A DNA stretch of 64,000 nt, from positions 62,001 to 126,000 of the forward strand of contig JAWUZG010000978.1 of NCBI GenBank assembly GCA_036785705.1, written 5' to 3'. The stretch comes from Acanthornis magna (Eukaryota; Chordata; Aves; Passeriformes; Acanthizidae). A model generated the notes under the pieces. It was not told the DNA's origin, made no database searches, and saw nothing but the letters and a program-made list of their open reading frames with translations. This document shows positions 11,093 to 21,423 of the stretch, piece by piece (the first letter of the stretch is position 1; every line of letters begins with the position of its first letter). A program made the translations under genes and the position numbers.

Positions 11093-11429
11093 CTGGGGGC
11101 AGATTTGGGGGTCCGGGGGTGTCACGACTGCCCTGAAACTCCTCCCAGCCCTAGAGCCAATGCCAGACCTCTCAAACCACCTCACAGCTTCCCCTAGGAT
11201 GCCTCAAATTCAGTCCGTGAGACATAAATGGCCCCAAGAGACACCGAAAGCCCTTTCCCATATCCCCCAAGACCCACCCAATATCTCTCCAAGCCAAACA
11301 GCCCAGCCAGGACCCCAAAACTCCATCACAGCCCTAACCAAGCCCCGTCCCAGCACTACAAATGTCCACAAGAACCACAAAACCTCCTCCCTATCCCCAC
11401 TGCATCCCCCAAATGCCCCTCCCAGCCCC
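11093..11429. other. C-rich spacer
   Basis: No gene seen. The part from about 11355 matches 4090-4165 inverted, marking the edge of homology between the first and third zinc-finger units. Confidence 0.4.
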
Positions 11430-11655
11430 CCATGACACTGACCAGGAGAGGTTGGTGGACAGGAACATGCACAGCTGGGAAGAGCTCAGGCACCTGAGTA
11501 GTGATTTGGGCACTTTGGGGGGCACATCCCAAATGGGGAGACCGAGGCCAGCGACTGGGACAGACAACCAGAATTCCTGGAGAACAGATGGGCTCAGGTG
11601 GACACGTTTTGCCAGCACAACTATGAGATCATGGCCCATTCTGCCTGGCCTGTGC
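11430..11655 (+). pseudogene. MHC class II beta chain, beta-1 domain exon remnant
   Basis: Reads ERLVDRNMHSWEELRHLSSD, slips frame near 11517, and continues IPNGETEASDWDRQPEFLEN and RWAQVDTFCQHNYEI. The C-x-H-N-Y-E end and the VDR strand identify the class II beta-1 domain. The frameshift and the missing amino half make it a pseudogene. It is the inverted counterpart of 3884-4110 and sits tail-to-tail with the zinc-finger gene at 12083-13158. Confidence 0.75.
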
Positions 11656-11994
11656 ATCCCCAAAACACCCAAATCCCTCCATATATTACCCTGAACCCCA
11701 AATTCACCACTAAATCCCAGAAAAATGGTGCAGCTTTAGATCTCTTTGTTAAATTTCTTGATTTTTACCCCAATTTTGGTTGTTCTGAAAGGATGAAGAA
11801 GGAAATTATTTAGCTTGGAGAAGAACTCCAAGATCATCCAGCACTGCTTGATGCCACCAGAAGAAATAATTGGACACAGCAGGTGAGATTTTTTAGGGTG
11901 TAACCAAATAAATTTCTGATGTCAATCTGAGGACGTGGAAGCCACCAGCCAGGTGTCCTCCCATTGTTTGTCACAGGGAGTGTGGGTCACGAGG
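11656..11994. other. 3' flank of third zinc-finger unit
   Basis: No gene. 11710-11900 is the inverted copy of 3640-3830. Confidence 0.5.
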
Positions 11995-12082
11995 GCTCTG
12001 ACCAATGTGGGTCATCCGAGGGGTGGCAAAGTTGGAGCAGCGCACAAAGCTCTTCCTACACTCAGCACTCGCAGGGCTTCCC
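11995..12082 (-). other. Vestigial eighth zinc finger, decayed
   Basis: Downstream of the stop the family's extra finger is recognisable (FVRCSNF), but here its frame begins CEC followed by TGA and TAG. It is the most degraded of the three post-stop remnants, although the gene before it is the best preserved. Confidence 0.6.
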
Positions 12083-13158
12083 TTACCAGTGGCTCCGCTG
12101 GTGTTGGGTCAAGTGAGAGCTCCTGGAGAAGTTCTTCCCACACTCGGGACACTCATAGGGCCTCTCCCCAGTGTGGATGCGCCGGTGCCTGATGAGGTGG
12201 GAGTTGTGCTTGAAGCCCTTCCTGCAGTCAGGGCAGCGGAAGGGCCTCTCCTCTCTGTGAATCCGCTGATGCATGAAGAGTTTTGAGCTGGTTGGAAACC
12301 TCTTCCCACACTCAGAACACTTGTAGGGCCTCTCCCCTGTGTGGATCCTCTGGTGGACCATCAGGTTGGAGCTCTGGCTGAAACTCATCCCACATTCCCC
12401 ACACTCGTAGGGTGTCTCCCCAGTGTGGATGCGCTGGTGGGTGATGAGGTTGCAGTTGCGTTTGAAGCCCTTCCTGCACTCAGGGCAGCGGAAGGGCCTC
12501 TCTTCTGTGTGAATTCGCTGATGCCTGAGGAGGCTGGAGGTGGTCTGAAACCTCTTCCCACACACAGAACACTCGTAGGGCCTCTCCCCTGTGTGGATCC
12601 TCTGGTGGCGGATCAGGTCGGATCTCTTGCTGAAGCCCTTTCCACATTCCCCACACTCATAGGGCTTCTCCCCATCATGGAGCTGCTCATGGACCACCAG
12701 GGCCGAGCTCTGGCTGAAGCTCCGGACACCTTTCCTGCACAGGGTGGGTCTTTCCTCCTCAGAGTGCCCTGGGCTGGGTTTGCAGCCCCTCCTTGTGCGG
12801 CATCTCTGGGGCTTTTCCTCCCTCTTGAACTCCGGTGTCATGGAGCCGCTCAAAACGGCCTCTTCCACCAGGTTCTGCCCCAAGGCTTTGTCCTCCCTGG
12901 GCTCCGTCTGCAGCTCATTGCCTAGGGAGGAAGGACAAGGAGAGGATGGGATTTGCCTCTGTGCTACAGGGAAGGGGAAGGACATCCCCCCAATCTGTCC
13001 CTGACAGGACAGCCTCGGCAGTGGGGTTGTCCTGCAGCTGGGGGTGATGCTCAGCTGGGACATGGAGCAGAAGAGAGGGGGAAAGGGGCACTGACTTCCT
13101 CCTCACCTGCCTGCAGGTCCTGGGGCATCTTCCTCTTCCTCACGGCCTCCTTCTCCAT
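12083..13158 (-). CDS. C2H2 zinc-finger protein, seven fingers
   Basis: Exon 1 is 13158-13107 ([17 protein letters not shown]), ending G before GTGAGG. Exon 2 is 12921-12083, after the TCCCTAG acceptor. Phases match (phase 1), giving 296 residues. The basic RKRK stretch near the amino end could be a nuclear localisation signal. An acidic spacer follows (about residues 18-85), then seven C2H2 fingers with TGERPY/TEERPF linkers; every C2H2 ligand is present. Among the three paralogues only this one keeps the family start codon, the donor and an unbroken frame, so it is the likeliest working copy. An in-frame extension upstream to an ATG at 13290 is possible, but I think it is 5' UTR. DNA target unknown. 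Confidence 0.85.
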
Positions 13159-13789
13159 CTGGCAAGGTTGAAGAATGGGAAATCCTGGTTTGGGTAAAAA
13201 AGAGGTGTGAGTGCCTTGGGTTGGGGGTTCCTCATGCCCAGGTCCAGCTCTAGAAGTCACTGGGTGTTCTGTTTCTATAAAATCCTCCAAAAATCACGAG
13301 TGATTCCAAAAAAAGCCTCCCAGGAGTTCCCCTTTTCCAGTCTCCTGTCTCCGGGGTGCTGGGGTTCCCCCTTCTCAAAGCTGCTGGGGCTCCCGTGGGT
13401 CCTGGGGATCTCCCTTCTCCGGGGTCCTGCTTAGGGATGCCGTGGGGTTTCGGTGGTCCCAGGGGTCCCTTCTTCCCTGATGCTGCTTTGGCTCCCAGGG
13501 CTCCCAGGGTCCCCCTCTTCAGGCTCCCCCCACTCCAGGCACTCAGGGCTTCCCCCTCTCTCCGCCGCCCCTTTCAGTGTCACAGTGTCCCAGCCCTGCC
13601 TCATCTCCAGGCCCCCCCACCCCTCCAAGCTGCCGGGGTCCCCCAGCTCCGCTATTGCCCCTCTCTGCTCTCTCCACTCCGGGAGGCCTGCGTTCCACTC
13701 CCCGGCTCTCCCGGGGATCCCCAAAACCAATGTCCTGTCCCACCAATACTGGGCAATTCCCACATGGACCCCCCCCCCCAATATTCCCT
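13159..13789. other. 5' flank of the minus-strand zinc-finger gene
   Basis: GC-rich, inverted relative to 1691-2281. Holds the presumed intron between the noncoding first exon (near 13970) and the first coding exon. Confidence 0.5.
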
Positions 13790-14140
13790 AAAGATTTGGA
13801 GTCCTGCAAGATCCAAATTTTCCCTCCAATAAACAAAATATTTACCAGGGACATGCAAAGATATCTGGGGCTCAATTCCAGAATCGGTGAGTTCCAAACA
13901 CTCCACCAGAAAAAAACAACCCTACTGAAGACACCCAGATAGATTAGGGGTGAGTTCCCCCACCCTGGTCACCTGTGGAATGTGGGGTGGGCAAAGATGC
14001 CAGAGCTGGGGGTGCTGCAGACACTGTAGTTGGTAAAACCTCATGGTTCCCCTGATCCTCCTTTTCCTCCTCCTCCTCCCCTCTCCCTTCTCATCCACCT
14101 GCTCCTCCTCTGCTCCCACCCCAGGCCCCCTTCCTCACCC
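13790..14140 (-). promoter_or_regulatory. Probable first exon and promoter region, copy 1
   Basis: Shares with 15330-15760 an order of blocks: GGAGTCCTGCA, a CCTGGTCACCTG splice-donor region (minus-strand CACAG before GTGACC), then a long pyrimidine tract (CCTCCTTTTCCTCCTCC). In the minus direction the pyrimidine tract would lie just upstream of the noncoding first exon of the gene at 12083-13158. No TATA box is obvious. Confidence 0.35.
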
Positions 14141-14632
14141 TCCTCTGCCCCACGGCTGCTGCAGCAGAGGCTGCTGGGACTGGGGAACCCCCCAATCAGC
14201 CCCAGGGATGGACAGGGGGCTTGGGTACCCCCCCAGTGCAGATTCACCTCCCCCAGAGCCCCAGGGAATTGTTCCGGGGATCAAGTGCTGGGGGACAGGG
14301 CTGGACCCCCAAGGAACCGCCCTTCTTCCATCCCAACCCCACCTCTCCCTCCCCTCTCCTCCCCTTTCCCATCCTTCTCCCAATCCACAGACCCCTCTCA
14401 ACTCAATTTCCATGTCCCATCCCCCTCCCACTCTCTTTGGGGGTCCCAGACCCCTCTTCTTCCCTACTGTTCTGCCCTTTCACCATCGTCCACTCAATCC
14501 CCAACACCGCTCTCCCATTATTGGTTTTGGGGCTTCCAGGCCCCTCCTGCCCACTTTGGGGGTCCCAATCCACATTTCACTCACTTTGGGCTCCCAGCCC
14601 CCGCCCCCCTTCTCACCGCGCCCCCCGCTCAC
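14141..14632. other. Pyrimidine-rich spacer, possible MHC class II beta intron 1
   Basis: Follows the leader exon on the minus strand. No beta-1 exon is found before the zinc-finger unit, so the class II gene stops here. Confidence 0.35.
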
Positions 14633-14703
14633 CCCGCGGCCGGGGGCACTCCCAGCACCACCAGTGCCACCAGGACGGCCCCAGCTGCCCCCACACGGCC
14701 CAT
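14633..14703 (-). pseudogene. MHC class II beta chain leader exon (orphan)
   Basis: On the minus strand ATG at 14703 opens MGRVGAAGAVLVALVVLGVP followed by PAA-G, then GTGAGC. This has the length, hydrophobic core and small-residue cleavage end of a signal peptide and closely resembles the leader exon of songbird class II beta genes. The exon itself is intact with a good donor, but none of the following exons lies in order downstream; a zinc-finger unit follows instead. I therefore call it an orphan exon, unless splicing reaches much farther than expected. Confidence 0.6.
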
Positions 14704-15329
14704 GCCCAGCGCCGGGCAGGTGCCCAGAGCCCCAAAGCAGCCGCGCTCTGCCCTGGGGGGGTCCCCAAAGCGGCCCCGCCCCGCGCGGCACTGCGAGCAC
14801 CAGGCCGGAGCAGTGCGGAGCGCGGGCGGGCGGCATCAGCCGTGCCCGGGCAGGGCCGGGCCCCGCGGGACAGCTCCCCCCGCACTCGGCCCCAACGGGA
14901 CAGCGCCCAGCGGAGGGGCCCGGCCTGCCCGCCCCACACCTCCCCCTCCCCAAATTCCGCTCCCGCCGCCGCTGGGGCCCAGGGGGGCGCAGCTGGGCTC
15001 CAGAGCTGCCGGACACACGTGTCCCCCGCTGCCAGTGCCACCCCCCGAAGGATTAGGGGTACCTCAAAACTCCCTCAGAGGTGGCGGATACCCCGCAAGC
15101 CCCGAAGGACTGGGGTCCCCCCGCCTTCATCACCCCCAACCTTCGGCTGCCTCATCCCAGACCCCAGCCCACCCATCCCCCTCCCCCACACTTCATCCCA
15201 CACCCCAATCCACATCCCACCCTGCCCGGGCCCCAGCCCACCCCATCCCACTTCTCCCGCCAGCCGCCACTGAGACCCCCCAAAAACCCGCGTGCCGGGG
15301 ACTCCCCAATATCCCCCCAGGGCCATTTG
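14704..15329. other. CpG-rich region upstream of the MHC leader exon
   Basis: Very GC-rich with many CpG, fitting a promoter. No clear X or Y box is seen upstream of the leader exon. Confidence 0.4.
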
Positions 15330-15770
15330 GAGTCCTGCAACATCCAAACATCCGCCCCCTCCCCCCCCCGCAAAAAAATCAAACAAAGCCTCCCAGGATC
15401 AACCAAAGATATTTGGGGCTCGGTTCTGGAGCCCTACAAGGTCCAAAAATCCCTCCCTCCCAAAAAGAACCCCACGCACCGCACAAGATCTTTGGGGCGA
15501 GCTGCCCCTGCCCGGTCACCTGCGGGATGCGGGGGGCGATGCTACCGGGGCCGAGGGTTGCGGAAACAGAGCGATGGACTCACGTGGCAGCTCCTTTTCC
15601 TGTTTCTCCTTCTGCTCCACCCCCTTGATCCCTCCTCTTCCTCCCGCTTCCCCTCCTCCATCTCTCCTCCCCCCGCCCTTCTTCCTCCGTGACTTTCCTC
15701 CTCCTCGCCTGCTCCTCCTCCTCCTATTCTTTGGCATTCCCATCCCGGCTTTGTCTGACATCACTCCTGG
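15330..15770 (-). promoter_or_regulatory. Probable first exon and promoter region, copy 2
   Basis: Duplicate of 13790-14140 in the same orientation: GGAGTCCTGCAAC, CCGGTCACCTGCGGGATG and a CCTCCTCC-type tract. The splice-donor motif matches the one at position 27 of the window. It could serve as an alternative first exon for the minus-strand zinc-finger gene or belong to a lost copy. Confidence 0.35.
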
Positions 15771-16577
15771 GGCCAGCCCGTGCTGGGGAAAGCTGCAGGG
15801 CTGAAGGTTCAGCCGGGAATTTTGTTTTCTCAGTCTCTGGGGTGAAAGGAAGCGCTGTGAAATCCGTCATGGAAAAGAAAGGAGAAGTGGCAAGTGATGG
15901 AAATGGACACCACTTTGGACTCCGTTTATCCCTCTGGATTGCAAAAGCTGACAGACCCCGAGCGCCGGCGGACACCCGTCCCCGCCGTCACGTCCCAAGG
16001 GCTCAGAGGTGCGGCTGGTGGGGCTGGAAGCTCCGTGCAGCAGCTCCGCTCCCGCCCCCCACACGTCGGGCTGGACCGTGGGGTGTGGGACACAGCCACG
16101 TGCTGGGGGCAGAGCCGCTGCTGAGGCCATCGCTGTGTCCAGGGCATCCTTTCTGGGCCTCGTGCAGCTCCAAGCTGCCGAGGGCTCCCCGAGGCTTTCT
16201 GGGGCTGTCCCTCCTCCCCAAATCTGTTGGGTTTAATGCCCGAGTGCGGCACCCCGTGCCCTGTGGCAGCAGCCGGTGCCGGGCCACAGCCCCGGGAGCC
16301 GAGCTAATGCCCGGCCGTGCCCGGGAGGGACTGAGGGCAGGGGAGTTCAGAAGGCTCCCCCGCGCCCCTCGCTGCACACGGAAAGGTATTTTAGTGCATG
16401 GGAGCGATTTTCCGGGGTTTCTGGGCTCTGTGGGGCCGAGGCGGCGGCAGCGGGACCCTCGGGGCCCGGCCCGTGGGGGCGGCCGGGGCTGAAAAGTGCT
16501 TGGCGGCCCCAGCGCGGTGCGTGAGGGCTGAGCGGAGCTGTTGGGAACAAGCCCCGGAACCGCCGCGGTGCCTGAGG
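15771..16577. other. CpG-rich, no gene recognised
   Basis: GC-rich sequence joining the duplicated promoter-like block to the zinc-finger fragment. Open frames cross it, but none resembles a known family. Confidence 0.35.
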
Positions 16578-16790
16578 GCTCAGAGCGGGGAGAGGCCCTG
16601 CGAGTGTGGGCAATGTGCGATGAGCTTCAGCCACAGCTCCAGCCTGATCTGCCACCAGAGGATCCACACTGGGGAGAGGCCCTACGAGTGTCCCGAGTGT
16701 GGGAAGAGCTTCATCCTCTGCTCCAACTTCATTACCCATTGGAGGACCCACATTGGGAAGACATCTGGCTGGTGGTCCTTTTTTTTTTTT
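16578..16790 (+). pseudogene. C2H2 zinc-finger gene, last two fingers only
   Basis: Two adjacent fingers (CECGQC...HQRIH, YECPEC...HWRTH) joined by TGERPY, ligands intact. Immediately left the sequence becomes unrelated CpG-rich DNA in the same open frame, and right it ends in HIGKTSGWW and a T-tract. The second finger matches the vestigial finger found after the stop codons of the three longer genes. The fragment is probably the 3' end of a sister gene. Confidence 0.65.
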
Positions 16791-17182
16791 TTTGCCTCAA
16801 GTTTCTTTTGATTGTCTTTCATTTATTCAAAACACACATAATTGGGGTAAATATTAACAAATTGATCAAAGACATCTAAAGCCTCTCTCTCTACTAGTGT
16901 TTAGGGGGAATCTGGGATTTGGAGAAGTATTTGGGAGGATTTGGGGGTTTTGGGGGTATTTGGTGTAGTTTTCTCCATTGCTTTGCACTCCTGAATACAA
17001 GAGGGATCACTCTGTCACCTCAAAACTACTCGGTGCCACTGAAATCTACTCAATGCCAGCCCAAAATTACTGGATTCCACAGCCCCTGAGGGTGGAATGG
17101 GGTTGGAAGGGGATGTGGTGAAGTGGGATGCAGATCAGGAGGGGTGAGATGGGCATTGGGTGGGGCAGGATGGTTGGGATGG
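16791..17182. other. T-rich then G-rich spacer
   Basis: No gene seen. G-rich lines around 16900-17180 continue on the far side of the LTR at 17824, so the LTR interrupted this sequence. Confidence 0.4.
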
Positions 17183-17823
17183 TACTATGAATGAATTCAC
17201 AAGCTGAAATTTTAGCAACATCATATTGAACATTTATTTATAGAGCAAAGGCAAAAACAGCTGGACACAGCAATTTTGCCAGAGGCGCAATCCATTCGTT
17301 TTACTGTGAACTTAAGTACTTTCTTTAGTTGTTACATATTCATTAAGCCTAGAAGGAAATTTACACTTCACCCAACTCCCCCCCTCCGATCCTTGCTCCC
17401 TTCTGCCAGCGCGGCATCTGTCTTGGAGTCTCGGATCCTCTGGATTGCCTCAGAACTGAAGGCAGAAATCCTCCCATCTATGTTTCCTCAGTTCCAACTT
17501 AATTTGTAGGTGGCAGTTCCTTTGGGAGGTGTGAGTCAAGATAACAGACTTGCTGGGATGCCTGTGGTTATCTTCTTTGTTTCTTTAACATGTCGTGATC
17601 CCCAGCTCTGTGTTTTATCAACTTGAAAGCCATTTATTACCATGTAATTATTACTACATTTTCTAACATATTACAACTATTTCAAAGCTACAATTCACCC
17701 CAACCTTGTTTTTACTTAATTATATTTTATCTTAACACTATGTTTTACACAGTACATTATCACTTGTAAATGCTAAATTCATATATGCCCAAGGCAGCAT
17801 TTATCATTCACTCATTTATCACA
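17183..17823 (-). mobile_element. Solo LTR, family A
   Basis: Minus-strand copy of the 4371-5008 LTR: it begins TGTGATAAATGAG (from 17823) and ends near TTCATTCATAGTA (17183). No clear target duplication remains (ATGG against AGGG). It is inserted in a G-rich spacer. Confidence 0.75.
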
Positions 17824-18455
17824 AGGGGGTTTGGGAGGGGTGGAATGGGGGAAATAGGGTTTGGGAAGGGGGTCCTTGAAGTCCAAGAGGGGTGGGATGG
17901 GTTGGGGAGTGGATTGGTAGAGTGGGGCAGGGTCTGGAATAAGACAGCCAAGGGCTGGCGATGATGGAGGGAGGGGGAACTTGTTCCTGAGTGAGTTTTT
18001 GGGTATTCCACATTCCTGAAGGGGTTTTGGGGCAACCCACATATTGGAGGTGGTTTTGGGTACTCCCCAGTTCTTGGGGGTTCATGAGAGCAGCTCCATG
18101 GAGCTCTGTTGCTGGGGTGGTTGCCCTGGGCACGAGCTCAGAGCTGTACCCAGAGTCTGTTGCCTCAGTGCTGGAGAGCAGAGAAATGATGGATGGCCCC
18201 AAACATCTGGAGTGTGTGTTTGGGGGAACAGGGCAAGTTCTGCGTAGGTGGGGCGGTCACTGCCCCACCCGCAGCCACTGCAGCCTCTGGTCCAGCCCCA
18301 AAGTGGCTGCCAAGCCCCTGGCACCCCGAAAACCCCACCTGTGAGAGGGACCAGAGCAGGTAAAGGCTGTGACACAGGTGTGACACTGACATGTCCCATG
18401 GCCCTGGAGCTCGCAGCAGCTGAGATGGCGCTGGATCCATGGCCGGGACTGTGGA
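17824..18455. other. No gene recognised
   Basis: G-rich spacer followed by ordinary unique sequence. No exon I can support. Confidence 0.35.
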
Positions 18456-18499
18456 TTTTTCCTTTTCTCTCTTCTCTCTCTCCTCTCTCTTCTCCTGAC

Positions 18500-19035
18500 T
18501 TCCTCTTCTCAAAATCTGGATAACTCGAATTTGGATGTTTTATAGTTTCTGTTAGAGTTTCTGTTTTGTGAAGTGCATTAATGTAATTCCATGTTTAATA
18601 TAAGCTATAAGCTAAGTAAAATAGTATTTCTCTGTTAAATTGTTACAACATAGGTTATAAGGTAGGGTAAATACCATTAAGTACTGTTCTTTTGCTAAAT
18701 TATTAAGGTGTAAATTAAGGTTGAGGTATCAGTACTCTTAAGTTTGAGGGCTGTTAAACTTTTAGGCCCTATTCCTTTTATCCTAGGCCTCACTGTCCTT
18801 TTGTCACACACACACACACACAGACACACACACACACACAGACACACACACACACAGGGCCAGTTCTTGGTTCATTTCTGATTTGACTGACTGGATTTTG
18901 CTTTGTTATTGATTTGTTTCTTTGGTGTGCCTGAACTGTCCAGTCAGGAGTAGAGTGACTCTTGCCAAGTAATTTTGTCATGCTGTCATTGAATATTAAA
19001 TCTGGTTTTTGCTGATCCCTTGCTGGGGATTTTTT
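18500..19035 (-). mobile_element. Unclassified element with internal (CA)n
   Basis: Inverted counterpart of the element at 9560-9995; (CA)n at about 18805-18857. Its outer end carries AGAAGAGGAAGTCAGG beside a short CTCT tract, the same junction that at 59340 leads into the long (GACAGA)n tract. Confidence 0.65.
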
Positions 19036-19082
19036 AAGCACTCTCAACCCCTCATTCGTAAGAGGGTGAAGGAGCCCTGGCC

Positions 19083-20378
19083 CAGGCTCTCACCCTGGGG
19101 GACATGGGGACGCTGCCAGGGGGTCGCTGTCCCCCTGTCCCACCCCCCACAGCCCCATCCCCCCTGTCCCCATCTCAGGCTCCAGGTGTCGATCTCGTGG
19201 AACATCCTCTGGGGGAGGCTGCGGCACCGGGGCAGGGGGGGACCCGGGGGGACAGGGGACCCTGCTGTACACGAGCAGCGTTGGGCTTCTCTGGGGGAAC
19301 TGTGAGGGGGGGCTGGGACAGAGTGACCTCCCCAGTGACCCCACACAGCCCCTGGGATGTCACAGCACACTCTGGGATGTCATCGGCAACTCTATGAGAT
19401 GATAAAACCTCCTTGTGATGGCATCAAGCTGCATTGTATCACAACCCACTCCTTGATGTCACAGCTCACTCTGTGCTGTCACCACCCACTCAGTGATGTC
19501 ACACAGCTCACTCGGTGAGCTGGGAGCCTGCTCTGTGAGGTCACACAGTCCCTTCTGTGATGCCAGAGCTGCTCCATGGCCTCACACAACCAACTCCCAG
19601 ATGTCATAGCCCAATCTGTGACCTCACACAGCCCACTCTGGCATGTCACACTGCCCCTTTCTGACATCACAGCTGCTCTGGGGCTCTGGGACACAGCCCC
19701 ACAGGTGCCTATGGCTATGACACAGCCCCTCTGGGCCATGGCACAGCCCCTGCCAATGCTGAGCACCTGGGAGCTCTGGCTGTGCCCTGCTGGTGTCCCT
19801 GAGCTGCCCTGGCCGTGCCCCAGCCCTGCTGGGCTGTGCACAGGAACTGCTCCTGGGCAGAGCTGTCTCTCTGCAGCGCTGCCGCTTGCCAGGAGCTGCC
19901 TCTGTGCCAGGAGCCCGGCCCAGCTCAGCAGCACAGCCACAGCACAGGGACTCGAATGAGCCTCGCGGGGCTTTGCTGCTGTTTACATCAGACTCAGTCC
20001 CTCCGAGTGTGTTCAAATAACTTCTCAAGGAGTCAAAGTTCCATTGAAACACTGAAGTCTCTTGTAGTTCTAATCAATCCCACAGTGCGACATGACTGAC
20101 AAAGTGTCCCCAGGTTGCAGTTAGAGCAGAACACTGCAGGCAGTGATGGCAGGTGGGGACAAGCAAGGGAAAGGTGTGTGTGATGCTGAGCCAAGCTGGA
20201 TGTGCTTCCGGAATGCAAAGGGCCAAGGCCTGAGCCCCAGCCCCGGGGAAGGCAGATCCTGTCCCTCGCTCATTGCTCAGGGCTCTTGCCGGGGCACTGC
20301 CATGTGGGGATGTGCAATGCCAAGGGCAGGACCTTGGGGCGGCCCCTGCCAGGCTGCTGGGCAGGGACAAGGACACCA
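19083..20378. repeat. Duplicated block with TGATGTCA-rich array, copy 1
   Basis: Closely similar to 22723-24045 in the same orientation, and its first part to 57000-57470 inverted. From about 19350 to 19680 it holds many variants of TGATGTCACA spaced about 20-30 bases apart. Minus-strand frames in the first 250 bases look protein-like, but I recognise no family. Confidence 0.7.
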
Positions 20379-21423
20379 TGATTTTGGAATCAGTATAACT
20401 TTGAACTCTTTCTTTTTGTTTCTCTAGTTAGGCTTGACTTGACTTTGCTTTGGGGAAGGGAATTTCCTTTCGTTTATTTAGGAGATCTAGCATCACTCGA
20501 AGGAGATGAGCTTAGCACATGGACAGACTGGGAGTAGCCCAAAGATAGCCAGAAAGATAAAGGCCAATGTCAAGGGAACATTGACACAACATGGGTGGCC
20601 ATCTGCAAACATCTACCCCAGACGTGCCTGTGACAGAGCTGAAGACATCTCAGCTGGAAAGGACTGATAAGGAAATGGAAAAATGAAGATCTAATGAAGG
20701 TCGGAGTCAAGGGGATTGCGATGCAATGGGAAACTGAAGACTGGGGCTTGCTCAGCTCTGGACCAATGAACTTTGAAACAATGCATCTCGATGGGTTTTG
20801 CCTGTATCAAATTGGAAGGCAAATCCTGTCAAATTGTGCATCATGGAATGATTCTCTCTGCACAGCCGGGCTATGTGTGGATGAGATGGTTTCTGTGGTA
20901 CACCCTGGCCAGAACAACATCCTGGCCCGACAAGAAAGTAATGCCTTGATTCTTTAACATGAAAAATGTTGCTGGAGGCTTTTGTTGTTCCCACAGTTTT
21001 GGTGACAATTGTGGCAACCACGAAGGAACAGAGCTTTTGACACTAGGAGAGATTGCAGGATGGTGAAGGACTCCAAGTGCGCATGGGAAACATGACCTGG
21101 GGAGAGTTCACGTTCCTGGAGTGCGGAGAGTTCAAAGCAAGATCCTGGTATTTTTTGATATGTCAAGGCATTACTTTCGAGTTAATTGAAGGTTTTGAAT
21201 AGAATTGCTTGGATGAACAAATCACTAGTAATGGTATCATTTTCTTTCCTCTATTGAATCCATATCCAAAGGAACTAAGTAGCTACTGAAGTTGAGTTGA
21301 ATGCTACTGTGTTTCTAATGGTGATTTGGAATGGCACCTGGGTTCAAAAGAAGTTGCAAGGTATTTTGGAGCTCAAGTCTGCTGCCCAAGTTGTGCGTCT
21401 GCGTATTTTGGAGTTCAAGTCTC
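20379..21423. other. Possible retroelement interior
   Basis: AT-richer than its neighbours and adjoins the 3' end of the minus-strand LTR at 21424. A phrase GTATTTTGGAGYTCAAGTCT occurs twice next to the LTR (from 21360 and 21404). No viral gene could be read, so assignment is tentative. Confidence 0.3.

Noticed and set aside
12341..12925. 194-codon plus-strand frame opposite the zinc-finger gene
   Set aside because: Same antisense effect of finger repeats; no independent homology.
13159..13290. Longer first exon starting at ATG 13290 for the zinc-finger gene
   Set aside because: The extension is open but lies in sequence that is noncoding flank in the other copies, which have stops there. 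I kept the ATG at 13158.
14141..14632. MHC class II beta-1 or beta-2 exon after the leader
   Set aside because: No conserved cysteine, tryptophan or CRHNYE motif found in any frame.
19083..19330. Coding exon on the minus strand of the TGATGTCA block
   Set aside because: Several frames look protein-like and recur in the copies, but frames differ among copies and I recognise no family.
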